28,670 bases of DNA, from assembly GCA_002435595.1 (NCBI GenBank), contig DJBL01000065.1, positions 1 to 28,670 on the forward strand, given 5' to 3'. The notes under the pieces are model-generated. The model did no database searches, had not been told where the DNA came from, and saw nothing but the letters and a program-made list of their open reading frames with translations. The position numbers were made by a program, and so were the translations under genes. The stretch comes from Stenotrophomonas maltophilia (GTDB taxonomy: Bacteria; Pseudomonadota; Gammaproteobacteria; Xanthomonadales; Xanthomonadaceae). Numbering within the stretch: position 1 is the first letter of the stretch; every line of letters starts with the position of its first letter. Positions 6,981 through 16,017 of the stretch are shown one piece after another.

Positions 6981-7820
6981 TTACCTGCCCCGCAGCACGA
7001 ACTGCTCGATTGCCAGCGCCACGCCATCCTCGGCATTGCTCGCCGTCTCGAACCGCGCAGTCTGCTTCACTACCTCGATCGCGTTGCCCATCGCCACGCT
7101 GGTGCCGGCGAACTGCAGCATGGTCAGGTCGTTTTCCTGGTCGCCCAGCGCCATCACGTTGGCCGCGTCCACGCCGAGGTGCCCGGCCAGCTTCTGCAGG
7201 CTGGCGCCCTTGCCCGCCCGGTGGTCGAACACCTCCAGAAAGAACGGCGCACTCTTGAGCACCGCGAAACGATCGGTCAGTTCCGATGGCAGGCGGGTAA
7301 TTGCCGCATCCAGCACGTGCGGCTCGTCGATCATCATCAGCTTGATGAACTGCATGTCCGGCTCCATGTCCTCCACCCGCCGGTACGACAGCGGCACGTG
7401 CGACAGGTGCGAATCGGCCACCGTGTAGATGCTGATGTCCTGGTTGGGCGTGTACATGCGCCGGCCATCGAGCGCCTGGAAGTGGATGCCCAGATCGCGC
7501 GCGATGCGTTCGCAGAACAGGAAGTCCTCCAAGCTCAGCGGGTACTCGACCACGCGCTGGCCCGTGCCGATGTTTTCCACCACCGCACCGTTGCAGGCGA
7601 TGCAGAACTCGGAGTCGCCCTCGATGCCCAGCTCGCCCAGGAACGGCGCCAGTCCCGACACCGGCCGGCCACTGGCCAGCACCACCCGCACGCCCTGCGC
7701 GCGGGCCGCGGCAATGGCCTGCTTCACCCGCGGCGTGAGCTTGTGGGCCGGGTTGAGCAGGGTGCCATCCATGTCGATGGCGATGAGGTGGACCGGGCTG
7801 GGGCGGTGGGGCATATCCAT
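6981..7820 (-). CDS. yidA: Cof-type HAD-IIB sugar-phosphate phosphatase (YidA-like)
   Basis: This predicted Mg-dependent phosphatase acts on small phosphorylated sugars. The HAD motifs appear in order: motif I DMDGTLLN (nucleophile Asp about 16, acid Asp 18), motif II ASGRP (about 50), a Cof-type C2 cap across the middle with the EPDMQFIKLMM segment, the Lys of motif III in RAGKGASL, and motif IV GDQENDLTML. These signatures and the length of about 279 residues match E. coli YidA. The ATG at 7820 was chosen. A TTG 9 bases upstream and an ATG 6 bases downstream are alternatives, and no clear ribosome site decides between them. The true substrate cannot be inferred. Confidence 0.88.
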   Translation of the reverse strand: MDMPHRPSPVHLIAIDMDGTLLNPAHKLTPRVKQAIAAARAQGVRVVLASGRPVSGLAPFLGELGIEGDSEFCIACNGAVVENIGTGQRVVEYPLSLEDFLFCERIARDLGIHFQALDGRRMYTPNQDISIYTVADSHLSHVPLSYRRVEDMEPDMQFIKLMMIDEPHVLDAAITRLPSELTDRFAVLKSAPFFLEVFDHRAGKGASLQKLAGHLGVDAANVMALGDQENDLTMLQFAGTSVAMGNAIEVVKQTARFETASNAEDGVALAIEQFVLRGR

Positions 7821-7983
7821 CAGGTTCAACGTTCGGGCGGTGCACGGGGGGCCACCAGTCTAGCGGCAGCGCATGAACGCCCGCGACCGCAGAAGCCCCA
7901 CGCCACGCCGGTGTGATCGCCTACATACCGGGCGGCGCGCAGCCGCCATCATCGCCCCCATCCCAAGCAACCCCGGTAACCGC

Positions 7984-9486
7984 ATGAGCCTGGCGCTGGT
8001 CCACAGCCGTGCCCGCGCAGGCGTCAACGCGCCTGCCGTCCGCATTGAAGTACTGCTCTCCGGCGGCCTGCCACACACCCAGATGGTGGGCCTGCCGGAA
8101 ACCGCCGTGCGCGAATCGCGCGACCGGGTGCGTGCGGCCATCGTCTGTTCGCAATTCGAGTTTCCGCAGCGGCGCATCACCATCAATCTGGCCCCGGCCG
8201 ACCTGCCCAAGGAAGGCGGCCGCTTCGATCTGGCCATCGCGCTGGGCATCCTCGCCGCCAGCGGGCAGATCGATACGCAGGTGCTGTCGCGCTACGAGTT
8301 CCTGGGCGAGCTGGCGCTGACCGGTGAACTGCGCGGGGTGAACGGCGTGCTGCCGGCGGCATTGGCGGCGGCCCGGCTCGAGCGCACGCTCATCGTGCCA
8401 CCCGAGAACGCCGCCGAGGCCGGCTTGGCCGGGCATGCCGACGTGCGCGTGGCGCGCACGCTGCTGGAGGTGTGCGCAGGCCTCGGTGAGCGCGTGCTGC
8501 CGCAGGCCGTGCCGGCCGAAGTGGCCAGCCTGCCGATGCCGGACCTGCGCGACGTACGCGGGCAGCCGCAGGCGCGGCGGGCGCTGGAAGTGGCCGCCGC
8601 CGGCGGGCACCACCTGTTGCTGATCGGCACCCCCGGCTGCGGCAAGACGCTGCTGGCCTCGCGCCTGCCCGGCATCCTGCCCGACGCCACCGAGCTGGAG
8701 GCCCTGGAAACCGCCACGGTGGCCTCGTGCAGCGGCAGCGGCATCGATACCGCGCGGTGGCGGCAGCGTCCGTACCGATCACCGCACCACACCGCCAGTG
8801 CCGCCTCGCTGGTGGGCGGCGGCTCGTTCCCGCGCCCGGGCGAGATATCGCTGGCCCACAACGGTGTGCTGTTTCTGGATGAATTGCCGGAGTGGAGCCG
8901 GCACACCCTGGAGGTACTGCGCGAGCCGCTGGAATCGGGCCAGGTGGTGGTGGCGCGCGCCTCGCGCACCGAGGTGTTTCCGGCGCGGTTCCAGCTGGTG
9001 GCGGCGATGAACCCGTGCCCCTGCGGCTGGGCCGGGGATCGCAGCGGGCGCTGCCGGTGCGCGACCGAGAGCGTGCAGCGCTATCGGGGCCGTGTCTCCG
9101 GCCCGCTGATGGACCGCATCGACCTGCACGTGGAGGTGCCGCGACTGGATCCGCATGAACTGCGCGACGAGGCGCCGTTGGGCGAAGACAGCGATGCCGT
9201 GCGCGCCCGCGTGGTGGCGGCCCGGGACGTGCAGCTGGCCCGCAGCGGCGCGCCGAACGCGCAGCTGCAACCTGCGGACCTGGCGGTGCATTGCCGCCTG
9301 TGCCAGGCCGACCGCCAGCTGCTGGAAAATGCAGTGGAGCGGCTGCAGCTGTCGGCCCGGTCGATGCACCGCATTCTGCGCGTAGCCCGCACCGTGGCCG
9401 ACCTGGACGCCAGCACGGCCATCACCACCGCGCACCTGGCCGAGGCGATCGGGTACCGGCAGCTGGACCGGGGTGGAGGCGCCTGA
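7984..9486 (+). CDS. comM: ComM/YifB AAA+ Mg-chelatase-like helicase
   Basis: ComM is a hexameric AAA+ helicase that promotes branch migration during natural transformation. The 500-residue product has the N-terminal Lon-protease-like ChlI fold (residues about 1-165). An ATPase domain follows, with Walker A GTPGCGKT (215-222), the RSPHHTASAASLVGGG stretch, Walker B VLFLDELPEW (about 295-304), a Cys-rich NPCPCGW segment followed by CRC (about 343-360), and the RID sensor region. The C-terminal helical domain carries the LSARSMHRILRVARTVADL signature. Length and motifs are typical. The ATG at 7984 begins MSLALVHSRA; the frame is open further upstream but without family similarity. Its presence fits a naturally competent lineage. 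Confidence 0.95.
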   Translation: MSLALVHSRARAGVNAPAVRIEVLLSGGLPHTQMVGLPETAVRESRDRVRAAIVCSQFEFPQRRITINLAPADLPKEGGRFDLAIALGILAASGQIDTQVLSRYEFLGELALTGELRGVNGVLPAALAAARLERTLIVPPENAAEAGLAGHADVRVARTLLEVCAGLGERVLPQAVPAEVASLPMPDLRDVRGQPQARRALEVAAAGGHHLLLIGTPGCGKTLLASRLPGILPDATELEALETATVASCSGSGIDTARWRQRPYRSPHHTASAASLVGGGSFPRPGEISLAHNGVLFLDELPEWSRHTLEVLREPLESGQVVVARASRTEVFPARFQLVAAMNPCPCGWAGDRSGRCRCATESVQRYRGRVSGPLMDRIDLHVEVPRLDPHELRDEAPLGEDSDAVRARVVAARDVQLARSGAPNAQLQPADLAVHCRLCQADRQLLENAVERLQLSARSMHRILRVARTVADLDASTAITTAHLAEAIGYRQLDRGGGA

Positions 9487-9546
9487 TCCGGCGTACATCC
9501 GGCCACGGCACACCCGCGCGCGGCGCGCACGGCGTCGCGGCAGCCC

Positions 9547-10476
9547 TCACGGGCAGGTGAAGCGCTCCCATGTCGCGCCATCAAAGCGCAGGATCGCGTC
9601 ATCGCCGACGGTCCACATCGCCCCATCGGTGGCAGAGGCACTGTAGTAGGCCCGATGGCCGTCCACGGGGACCTCCACCGTTGCGACCTGATCGCCCGAC
9701 AACGCCAGCAGCTCGCGCTGTGCGCACAGGTACAGCGTGCCCTGGAACAGACACGCGCATTCAATGCCGAGATGCTCCAATGCCGGGACGGTCAGCGTGC
9801 GCCAACCCGCCCGCCGGTTGCCACGGAACACCGTGCCTGCATCCCCGGCCAGCACCACGCTGCCATCGGGCATGGCGTGCACCACGCGGATGGTCAGCGC
9901 GGTGGGCGACACCAGCGCCTGCCACTGCACGCCGTCCCAATGCCACAGCGCGCCGCCGTCGCCGCCGGCATAGATATCGTCCGGGCCGAAGCCATCCATC
10001 GCGTTGAAACAACAGGTGACCTGGTCGAGCAACGGCACGTGGCAACCGGCATCCATCCGCGTCCAGCCCTCAGCGCTGCGATGGTGCACCTGTTGCTGCG
10101 TGCCACAGGCGTACAGCGCCCCTGCGATGTTCTGCAGCTGCATCAGATACGCATTGGGCAGCGCCAGGGTTTCGTCCCACGGGGCCTGTCCGGTCGGGTT
10201 GATCCGCAGCAGGCCGCGTCGGCCCAGCATCGCGTAGGCAAACGGCCGCGCGTCGGTCGCCGGCAGCAGCGTCGCGCCGTAGATGATGTCGGGCAGGTCG
10301 TAGACGAAATAGAAGGTGCCGTCGCGCACCAGCATCACCCGGGTGATGCTGGGCTCGTGGCCTTCCATGTACAGGTGGCCCAGCAGCAGCGCCGCGTTGG
10401 GCGCGCCGGAGATGACGTGGGTGAAATAGAGGTCGGTGTCCGGGCGTCCTTCGGTGCGGTGTCCTTCGCTGCTCAC
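9547..10476 (-). CDS. Hypothetical beta-propeller-like protein
   Basis: This 309-residue protein has no recognised family. Repeated short blade-like units are visible, for example DDIYAGGDGGALWHWDGVQW (about 167-185) and later SVVLAGDAGTVFR and AMWTVGDDAILRFDGATWERF. These have the W-x-W-D-G pattern seen in bacterial propeller repeats, so a six- or seven-bladed fold is likely. There is no signal peptide or membrane helix. The GTG at 10476 was chosen because AAAGGA lies 6-8 bases upstream; the frame is open for 22 more codons. It is convergent with comM and divergent from the LLM oxidoreductase. Function is unknown. Confidence 0.75.
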   Translation of the reverse strand: MSSEGHRTEGRPDTDLYFTHVISGAPNAALLLGHLYMEGHEPSITRVMLVRDGTFYFVYDLPDIIYGATLLPATDARPFAYAMLGRRGLLRINPTGQAPWDETLALPNAYLMQLQNIAGALYACGTQQQVHHRSAEGWTRMDAGCHVPLLDQVTCCFNAMDGFGPDDIYAGGDGGALWHWDGVQWQALVSPTALTIRVVHAMPDGSVVLAGDAGTVFRGNRRAGWRTLTVPALEHLGIECACLFQGTLYLCAQRELLALSGDQVATVEVPVDGHRAYYSASATDGAMWTVGDDAILRFDGATWERFTCP

Positions 10477-10652
10477 GTGAGTCCTTTCAATGGGCGGATG
10501 CTGGGCGGCGCAGTGTGGCATGGCGACCACCGGCGCCTCCATTGTTGACCTCGCAGCAAAAGAAATTTACCGATTGCCCCATTACTCCGCCCAGGCCCGG
10601 GGAACAGACTGAGCGCCAGCCGGCACCCCGGCACCCCACCTGGACCCCACCC

Positions 10653-11657
10653 ATGCGCACTACGCCGCCCGGCATCGAGAACACCCCGGCCCTCTCCCGG
10701 CTGACCGCCGGTGGCTTCAGCATCGGCGTAGAGGCCCCACTGGACAACGATTGGACGCCTGCAGGCGAGCTCGCCCGGCGCAACAGTGGGCGCCTGCCCG
10801 GCGAGCCGGACATGCAGCGCCATGCCGATCTGGCGCGGCTGGTGGACCGGTTGGGCTTCCGCGCGTTGTGGATCCGCGACGTACCGGTGTATGACCCGGC
10901 CTTCGGCGATGCCGCCCAGGTGTTGGAGGTGTTCACCTACCTCGGCTACCTGGCCGCCATCACCCAGGACATCCTGCTCGGCACCGCTGCGGTCGTGCTG
11001 CCGCTGCGCGAGCCGCTGCTCACCCTCAAGGCGGCCACCAGCGTGCAGCAGCTCAGCGGCAATCGCCTGCTGCTGGGCGTGGCCAGTGGCGATCGACCGG
11101 TGGAATACCCACTGTTCGGGCGCGATTTCGACGCACGCGGTGCGGCATTCCGCGACCAGGTGGCGGTGCTGCGCGATGGCGCCGACGCCCACCTGCCCGC
11201 ACCGCTGGCACTGCTGCCGCGGGCAGCCGCCCCGCTGCCGCTGCTGGTGGCTGGCCTGGCCCAGCAGACACCGGCGTGGATCGGCCAGCACATGGATGCG
11301 AGCCTGGCCTTCCCCGGCACGCCGGAAGAACACGCCCGACGCGTAGCGGCGTGGCGCGCGGCGGCCGGTGCCAAACCCTATGCCAGCTTCATCCACCTGG
11401 AGCTGGACGCGCGCCCGGACGCGCCGATGCGGCGCTGGCGCTTCGGCTTCAGCGGGGGGCGCAACGCCCTGATCGCCGAACTGCACGCCATGCGCGCGGC
11501 CGGCGTGGACCACATCGGCCTGCAGCTGCGACGCAACCAGCGCCCGCTGGAAGAAACCTTCCACGAGATCGCCGAGTACGTACTGCCCCATTTCCATTCC
11601 CGGCCGGCGGCCCACCGCCCGCACGACGTGGCCCTGCCGGAAACAGCAGGCGCATAG
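10653..11657 (+). CDS. LLM-class (luciferase-like) flavin oxidoreductase
   Basis: This 334-residue luciferase-like TIM-barrel protein is predicted to use reduced flavin. Visible parts are LVDRLGFRALWIRDVPVYDP near the N-terminus, TQDILLGTAAVVLPLREPLLTLKAATSVQQLSGNRLLLGVASGDRPVEYP (a long conserved stretch at about residues 105-155) and the C-terminal HIGLQLRRNQRP. The pattern matches the subgroup known as luciferase-type oxidoreductase, BA3436 family. The substrate is unknown. The ATG at 10653 starts MRTTPPGIEN. A TTGACC at 10545 could be a -35 box, but its -10 is weak. It is followed after 51 bp by an aldo/keto reductase and probably shares its transcript. Confidence 0.86.
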   Translation: MRTTPPGIENTPALSRLTAGGFSIGVEAPLDNDWTPAGELARRNSGRLPGEPDMQRHADLARLVDRLGFRALWIRDVPVYDPAFGDAAQVLEVFTYLGYLAAITQDILLGTAAVVLPLREPLLTLKAATSVQQLSGNRLLLGVASGDRPVEYPLFGRDFDARGAAFRDQVAVLRDGADAHLPAPLALLPRAAAPLPLLVAGLAQQTPAWIGQHMDASLAFPGTPEEHARRVAAWRAAAGAKPYASFIHLELDARPDAPMRRWRFGFSGGRNALIAELHAMRAAGVDHIGLQLRRNQRPLEETFHEIAEYVLPHFHSRPAAHRPHDVALPETAGA

Positions 11658-11708
11658 CCGCCCAACCTGCTTCCGCCCGCCGCACACCTCCCCAGCATCG
11701 AGAATCAC

Positions 11709-12710
11709 ATGCGCATTTCAGTTCCCACCCGGATGGGCTTTGGCACCGCACCACTCGGCAACATGTACCGCAACATCCCCGAGCAGGACGCGCTCGACAC
11801 GGTCGAAGCGGCCTGGCAGCAGGGCATCCGTTACTTCGATGCCGCGCCGATGTACGGTGCCGGCCTGGCCGAGCTGCGCCTCGGACGGGCGCTGCAGCAC
11901 CACCGGCGTGACGCCTATTCGCTGAGCACCAAGGTAGGCCGGTTGATCCTGGACGAGCGCGAAGACACCACCCAGCGCGACCTGGGTGAAAAAGGTGGCC
12001 TGTTCGAACACGGCCTGCCCAACAAGATCGTCTACGACTACAGCGCCGACGGCACGCTGCGCGCCATCGAGGCCAGCCTCAAGCGCCTGCAGACCGACCG
12101 CCTGGACATCGTCTGGATCCACGACCCGGCCCGCGACTTCCACGGCGAGGGCTGGCGCGATGTGTTCGCCACCGCCATGAACGGCGCGGCCAAGGCGTTG
12201 ACGCGCCTGCGCGAGGAAGGCGTCATCAGCGCCTGGGGCCTGGGCGTGAACCGGGTGGAGCCGTGCGAACTGGCCCTGCAGCAGGCCGACCCGGACGGCT
12301 TCCTGATCGCAGGCCGCTACACCTTGCTGGACCATGCCGATGCGCTGCGGGCGCTGATGCCGGCCAGTGTCGAGCGCGGCCTGGGCATCGTGGTAGGCGG
12401 CCCGTACAACTCCGGCATCCTGGCCGGTGGCAGCCACTACGAATACCAGCAGGCCACGCCCGACATCCTGGCCCGCGTGGACGCGCTGCGCGCGGTGTGC
12501 GCCGAGTTCAACGTGGACATCCGCGCGGCCGCCCTGCAGTTCGCGTTGGCGCATCCGGCCGTGGCCGCGGTGATTCCCGGTGCCAGCCAGCCCGGCCGCA
12601 TCGCCGAGAACCTGGCGCTGATGGACGCGGCGATTCCGGCCGGGTTCTGGCAGGCGTTGCGTGCGCGTGCACTGGTGGCTGTAGAGGCCCCGGTGCCACA
12701 AGGGACGTAA
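11709..12710 (+). CDS. Aldo/keto reductase (D-threo-aldose 1-dehydrogenase-like)
   Basis: This 333-residue NAD(P)-dependent oxidoreductase has the AKR barrel. The catalytic tetrad is visible: D44 in RYFDAAPMYG, Y49, K75 in LSTKVGR and H138 in WIHDP. The C-terminal coenzyme-binding VIPGASQPGRIAEN (about 294-307) is present. A long insertion after the K75 strand (about residues 80-112, DEREDTTQRD and so on) and the family layout resemble D-threo-aldose/L-fucose dehydrogenases and pyridoxal 4-dehydrogenase. The exact substrate is unknown. It lies 51 bp behind the LLM oxidoreductase on the same strand, suggesting one operon for a small oxidative pathway. Only a weak GAG precedes the ATG. Confidence 0.92.
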   Translation: MRISVPTRMGFGTAPLGNMYRNIPEQDALDTVEAAWQQGIRYFDAAPMYGAGLAELRLGRALQHHRRDAYSLSTKVGRLILDEREDTTQRDLGEKGGLFEHGLPNKIVYDYSADGTLRAIEASLKRLQTDRLDIVWIHDPARDFHGEGWRDVFATAMNGAAKALTRLREEGVISAWGLGVNRVEPCELALQQADPDGFLIAGRYTLLDHADALRALMPASVERGLGIVVGGPYNSGILAGGSHYEYQQATPDILARVDALRAVCAEFNVDIRAAALQFALAHPAVAAVIPGASQPGRIAENLALMDAAIPAGFWQALRARALVAVEAPVPQGT

Positions 12711-12784
12711 GCAACGGCGCGGGGAGCGCGGTGGATGACGACACAGTGACCTGGGACGATCAGGTCAACACGGCACCGCCCCGC

Positions 12785-13321
12785 TCAGATCGCTTCATCC
12801 ACCTTGCGCACCAATTGCCAGCACGGCCGCTGCGCGAAGAAATACCGCTGCTGGTCGCTGGTATCGGGCGTGCGGATCAGCACGCTCATGCTGCCGTCCT
12901 GCTCGCGCGTAACCTGCATTTCACGCCCCACCTTGTGCAGCGTGGCGGTGTTGGGCATGACCGGCCAGGTCACATCGCGCAGTGCGATCCTCTCGCTGAC
13001 TATGCGCGGTTCCGGCTCGGCGTCCGTGTCCACATGTTCGCTGACCAGCGGGTCGGCCACCGAGGCCTCCTGCAGCACGATCTCGTGGCTGAAATGCCGC
13101 AGGAACGTGTCGAACTCGGGGTGCGGGCACGCCGGCGCAGGCGCGGTTGCGGCCACCGGCGTAGCGACCGGTGACGCCGATGCCGCTGCCGCCGGCGGTG
13201 CCTCGGCTTCTGCGTGGGCTTCTGCCTGGGCGGCAGGGGCGGGCGGGGTGGCGGGCTGGCAGGCGGTCAGTACCAGACCGAGTGCAAGGGCAGACAGGGT
13301 GTTGCGGGGACGAGTGGACAA
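12785..13321 (-). CDS. Hypothetical lipoprotein
   Basis: This 178-residue protein has a signal peptide ending in the lipobox LTAC, with lipid-modified Cys at residue 21. A low-complexity Pro/Ala/Glu linker follows (about 22-65), then a small domain with two Cys (in CPHPEFDTFLRHFSHEI and RPCWQLVRKVDEAI) that could form a disulfide. The CPHPEFDTFLRHF stretch is seen in uncharacterised Xanthomonadaceae lipoproteins, by memory. The start codon is TTG at 13321, supported by GGAGGA five bases upstream. The protein is expected in the periplasm or at the outer membrane; function is unknown. Confidence 0.82.
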   Translation of the reverse strand: MSTRPRNTLSALALGLVLTACQPATPPAPAAQAEAHAEAEAPPAAAASASPVATPVAATAPAPACPHPEFDTFLRHFSHEIVLQEASVADPLVSEHVDTDAEPEPRIVSERIALRDVTWPVMPNTATLHKVGREMQVTREQDGSMSVLIRTPDTSDQQRYFFAQRPCWQLVRKVDEAI

Positions 13322-13471
13322 CGGATCCTCCTGATCGTGTCAGGGCACGCCGGGTGGCAGGCCAATGCCACAGCATAGCCAAGCTGGGCGGGCTGCACAC
13401 GCCGTGGCGGTGGGTGAACGGCCTGCCCTGCCCGGCTGGACGCGCGCGGCGGGCGGCTGCACCATGGCCGT

Positions 13472-14143
13472 ATGCGTATCGAACACCTTCTACTGCCCGC
13501 GTCCGATCCCGCTGCGGCCGCCGCCTACTTCGGCCAGGTGCTGCAGCTGCCGGTGGCGGGCGACCAGGTGCAGATCGGGTGGTCAACCTTGCAGCTTTCC
13601 GATGCTGCCGCGCTGCCGGTCGGCGGCGTGCACCTGGCCTTCAACGTGCCGCACGACCGCTTCAGCGAAGCGGCCCGCTGGCTGGATGCCCGCGCCGAGC
13701 GTCAGCGCGATGCCGAGGGGCGCGAGCACTTCCGTTTCGAGGGCCGCTGGGAGGCGGAGTCGGTCTACTTCACCGGGCCCGATGGCCTCATCCTGGAATT
13801 GATCGCGCGCCGCCGCCTGCCCGCCTCCGGGCGCAGCGGCGTCTTCCACGGCAGCGAGATGACCTGCATCAGCGAGGTGGGCATTCCGGCCGCCGCGGTG
13901 GATGCCACGCAGGCCCGGCTGGAGGCCGCCTTCGGCGTTGCCGCGCTGTCGCCGCCCACGCCACATTTCGCGCCGCTCGGCGATGACGAAGGGCTGCTGA
14001 TCGTGGTCGACGCCCGCCGCCGCTGGTTCCCCGAACAACGCTCGCTGCCCAATGCGCAGGGCCTGCAGGTGCGGCTGGGCAGCGTGCACGCCGGTGCAAC
14101 GGTGGAAGACACCGCGTTGGGCTGGCGCGTGCAGTCCGGCTGA
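13472..14143 (+). CDS. VOC superfamily (glyoxalase/bleomycin-resistance fold) protein
   Basis: This 223-residue protein has two tandem VOC-like halves. In the first half the usual metal positions are visible: H5 (MRIEHLLLP), H54 (GVHLAFNV) and E109 (GLILELIARR), preceded by VYFTGPDG, a strong VOC signature. The second half (about 128-223) starts ISEVGIPAAAVDA and lacks an equally clear set of ligands. A metal-dependent lyase, isomerase or dioxygenase activity on a small molecule is possible; no substrate can be assigned. No strong ribosome site precedes the ATG. The stop codon is 7 bp from the convergent TPM-domain gene. Confidence 0.85.
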   Translation: MRIEHLLLPASDPAAAAAYFGQVLQLPVAGDQVQIGWSTLQLSDAAALPVGGVHLAFNVPHDRFSEAARWLDARAERQRDAEGREHFRFEGRWEAESVYFTGPDGLILELIARRRLPASGRSGVFHGSEMTCISEVGIPAAAVDATQARLEAAFGVAALSPPTPHFAPLGDDEGLLIVVDARRRWFPEQRSLPNAQGLQVRLGSVHAGATVEDTALGWRVQSG

Positions 14144-14150
14144 GCCGGCG

Positions 14151-15458
14151 CTACCAGCTGCCCGAGGCGCCGCCGCCGCCGCTTCGCCCACCGCCACCGG
14201 ACCAGCTGGACGAACTGGAGGAACTGCTCGAGGACCCGCTGCCCGAGTCGTGGTCGTCGCGCCGCCGACGGCGCTCGCCCTTGCGCGCGCGGCGCGTCTG
14301 CGGGCGTTGGTGCAATCCCATCACCAGGGCCCAGGCGATGTAGAGGAAGAAGCCGCCGGCGATCAGCATCACCATGCCGGCGTCCTCGCCGTGCTGCGCA
14401 TGGGTGCGGTTGACCAGCCAGGCGTAGACGCCCGATAGCCCGCAAAGCACCACCAGGCGCACGAAAAAACCGACCCGGCCGGTGCGCCAGCTGTTGCGCA
14501 GCGCGGCCACCCAAAGCGAGATCAGCCCCAGCACGACCGCCACGACGATCACCAGCAGCAGGTGCAGGGCCAGGCTCGGCACGGGCTTGCCCTGGTAGAC
14601 GCTCACCGCGCTGGCCAGCACGGCGGCTGCCAGCAGGAACGACAGCACCCGGCGTGCCGTGCGGCCATCCACCCATAGCCAGCCCAGCAGCGTGGCGATG
14701 GGGACCAGCATGAGCATGGCGATGGCCAGCGCCGCCGTGGCACCGGGCGTGATCACCGCGCAGGCCAGTGCAGCCACCGCCACCACGGCCAGCATCTGTA
14801 CCGGGCGATGCCACCAGCGGGTGACCACGCCTCGCTGTGGCGCACGGCGCGCCCAGGTGCCCAACAGGAACCCGGCCAGCAGCGCCACTGCCACGATGCT
14901 GTCGCCGCGGCGCCAGTCCTGCGGCAGCCGCACCACCCCGGGCTCGTTCTCCACCGACGGCAGCGGCTCGCCATCGATCAGGCCGACCAGCAGCGCGCTG
15001 CCATCGATCAGCGCCTGGCCGGGGTCGCCCTCGCGCAGGCGGGGAATGATGGCGTGGTCGATGATGCGCTGCGCGTAGGCATCGGGGATGGCCCCTTCCA
15101 TGCCATAGCCGGTCTGGATGCGCACGCGGCGGTCGCCCATGGCCAGCAGCAGCAACACGCCGTCATCCACATCCTTGCGGCCGATCTGCCACTGGTCGAA
15201 CACCCGCTGCGAATAGGCTTCGATACCTTCGTCCCCGGCACTGTCCACCACCAGCACCTGCAGCTGTGCACCGCGCCGGGCCTGCAGGTCCAGCGCCTGG
15301 GTGCGCAGTTGCTGGGCCTGATCGGCCGAGAGCACCTGCACGGTGTCCACCACCGGGTCGTGCAGGTCGGGGATGGGCGTGGGCGCGGCCAGCGCCAAGG
15401 CGGGCAGCAGGCACAGCACCACTACCCACTGCCACAGTTGCGTCATCCTGGCATGCAT
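14151..15458 (-). CDS. TPM-domain (YgcG-like) membrane protein
   Basis: This 435-residue protein begins with a signal peptide (to about residue 24, ALALAAPTP). A periplasmic TPM domain follows (about 28-165, with VVDTVQVLSADQAQQL, VDDGVLLLLAMGDRRVRIQTGYGMEGAIPDA), then about eight hydrophobic helices (about 190-395), a basic cluster (RRARKGERRRRR) and a C-terminal Gly/Ser tail with a run of ten Ser. The tail composition is typical of YgcG-type proteins. TPM domains have been linked to acid phosphatase activity and photosystem repair in plants; the bacterial role is unclear. The ATG at 15458 was chosen; a GTG just before and an ATG at 15446 are alternatives. Confidence 0.87.
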   Translation of the reverse strand: MHARMTQLWQWVVVLCLLPALALAAPTPIPDLHDPVVDTVQVLSADQAQQLRTQALDLQARRGAQLQVLVVDSAGDEGIEAYSQRVFDQWQIGRKDVDDGVLLLLAMGDRRVRIQTGYGMEGAIPDAYAQRIIDHAIIPRLREGDPGQALIDGSALLVGLIDGEPLPSVENEPGVVRLPQDWRRGDSIVAVALLAGFLLGTWARRAPQRGVVTRWWHRPVQMLAVVAVAALACAVITPGATAALAIAMLMLVPIATLLGWLWVDGRTARRVLSFLLAAAVLASAVSVYQGKPVPSLALHLLLVIVVAVVLGLISLWVAALRNSWRTGRVGFFVRLVVLCGLSGVYAWLVNRTHAQHGEDAGMVMLIAGGFFLYIAWALVMGLHQRPQTRRARKGERRRRRDDHDSGSGSSSSSSSSSSWSGGGGRSGGGGASGSW

Positions 15459-15522
15459 CACAGCGTCCGGTTGCTTGATGCCCGCATGCTACGCGATGGG
15501 CCGCAGCCCGGCGCAAACGAAG

Positions 15523-15545
15523 AAGCCCCGCGTCATGCGGGGCTT
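15523..15545 (-). terminator. Hairpin terminator after the Gln-rich gene
   Basis: Arms AAGCCCCGC and GCGGGGCTT pair perfectly around a 5-base loop. They lie about 25 bases past the stop of the Gln-rich gene and upstream of the TPM gene, with a T-containing tail on the minus strand. Confidence 0.65.
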
Positions 15546-15570
15546 GCAGGGGCGGCCTGCTCGAGCGGCC

Positions 15571-15714
15571 TCACTCTTCCTCGTCCTGCCACCCCTGCTG
15601 CTGGTTCTGGTTGCGCTGCTGCTGTTCCTGCTGTTGTTGCTGCTGCTGGTCACGCCCGCGTTCCTGCTGCTGGCCGCGTTGGTGCTGGGAATCCTGCTTG
15701 CGCTGCTGGGTCAT
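15571..15714 (-). CDS. Glutamine-rich microprotein
   Basis: This frame encodes 47 residues, of which 23 are Gln, including a run of seven Q. It starts MTQQRKQDSQHQ and ends in the acidic QGWQDEEE. A CCGGAG lies 8-12 bases upstream of the ATG and a hairpin terminator follows the stop, so it has the parts of an independent gene. There is no predicted membrane segment; the chain should be disordered. Similar short Gln-rich proteins occur in Xanthomonadaceae by memory, but I know of no function. The alternative is a chance frame in CTG-rich DNA, as the complementary strand also reads as a Leu run. Confidence 0.5.
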   Translation of the reverse strand: MTQQRKQDSQHQRGQQQERGRDQQQQQQQEQQQRNQNQQQGWQDEEE

Positions 15715-16017
15715 GGGAGGTCTCCGGAGGCCACGGCGGGGTGCCGCGGTCGGGGCCAATGCTGTGCACGGCCAGGTTAAGCATGCGTGGGAGATTGCTC
15801 AGAAAATCGTCAAGGCCGCCGTGCCGCCGCAGGCCGATACCCCGCAGCGCCTGCGATGCCGGGGCCTGCAGGCGAAGCGGCGGGCTTATGGCGGTGGGTG
15901 ATGGCGACATGCCACTCCTGCCGCGTTGCGAAGTCAGGTGCCTGAACTGCCGGCTGTGCAGCAGGGCGGTGCCGCCCTATCATCGCCGCCACCGCCGCCC
16001 CCCGGAAAAGGATGCCC
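15715..16017. other. Intergenic stretch, no gene seen
   Basis: This stretch separates the Gln-rich gene from the acetyltransferase gene, which point away from each other, so promoters for both should lie here. No convincing -35/-10 pair or repeat was found. Confidence 0.5.
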
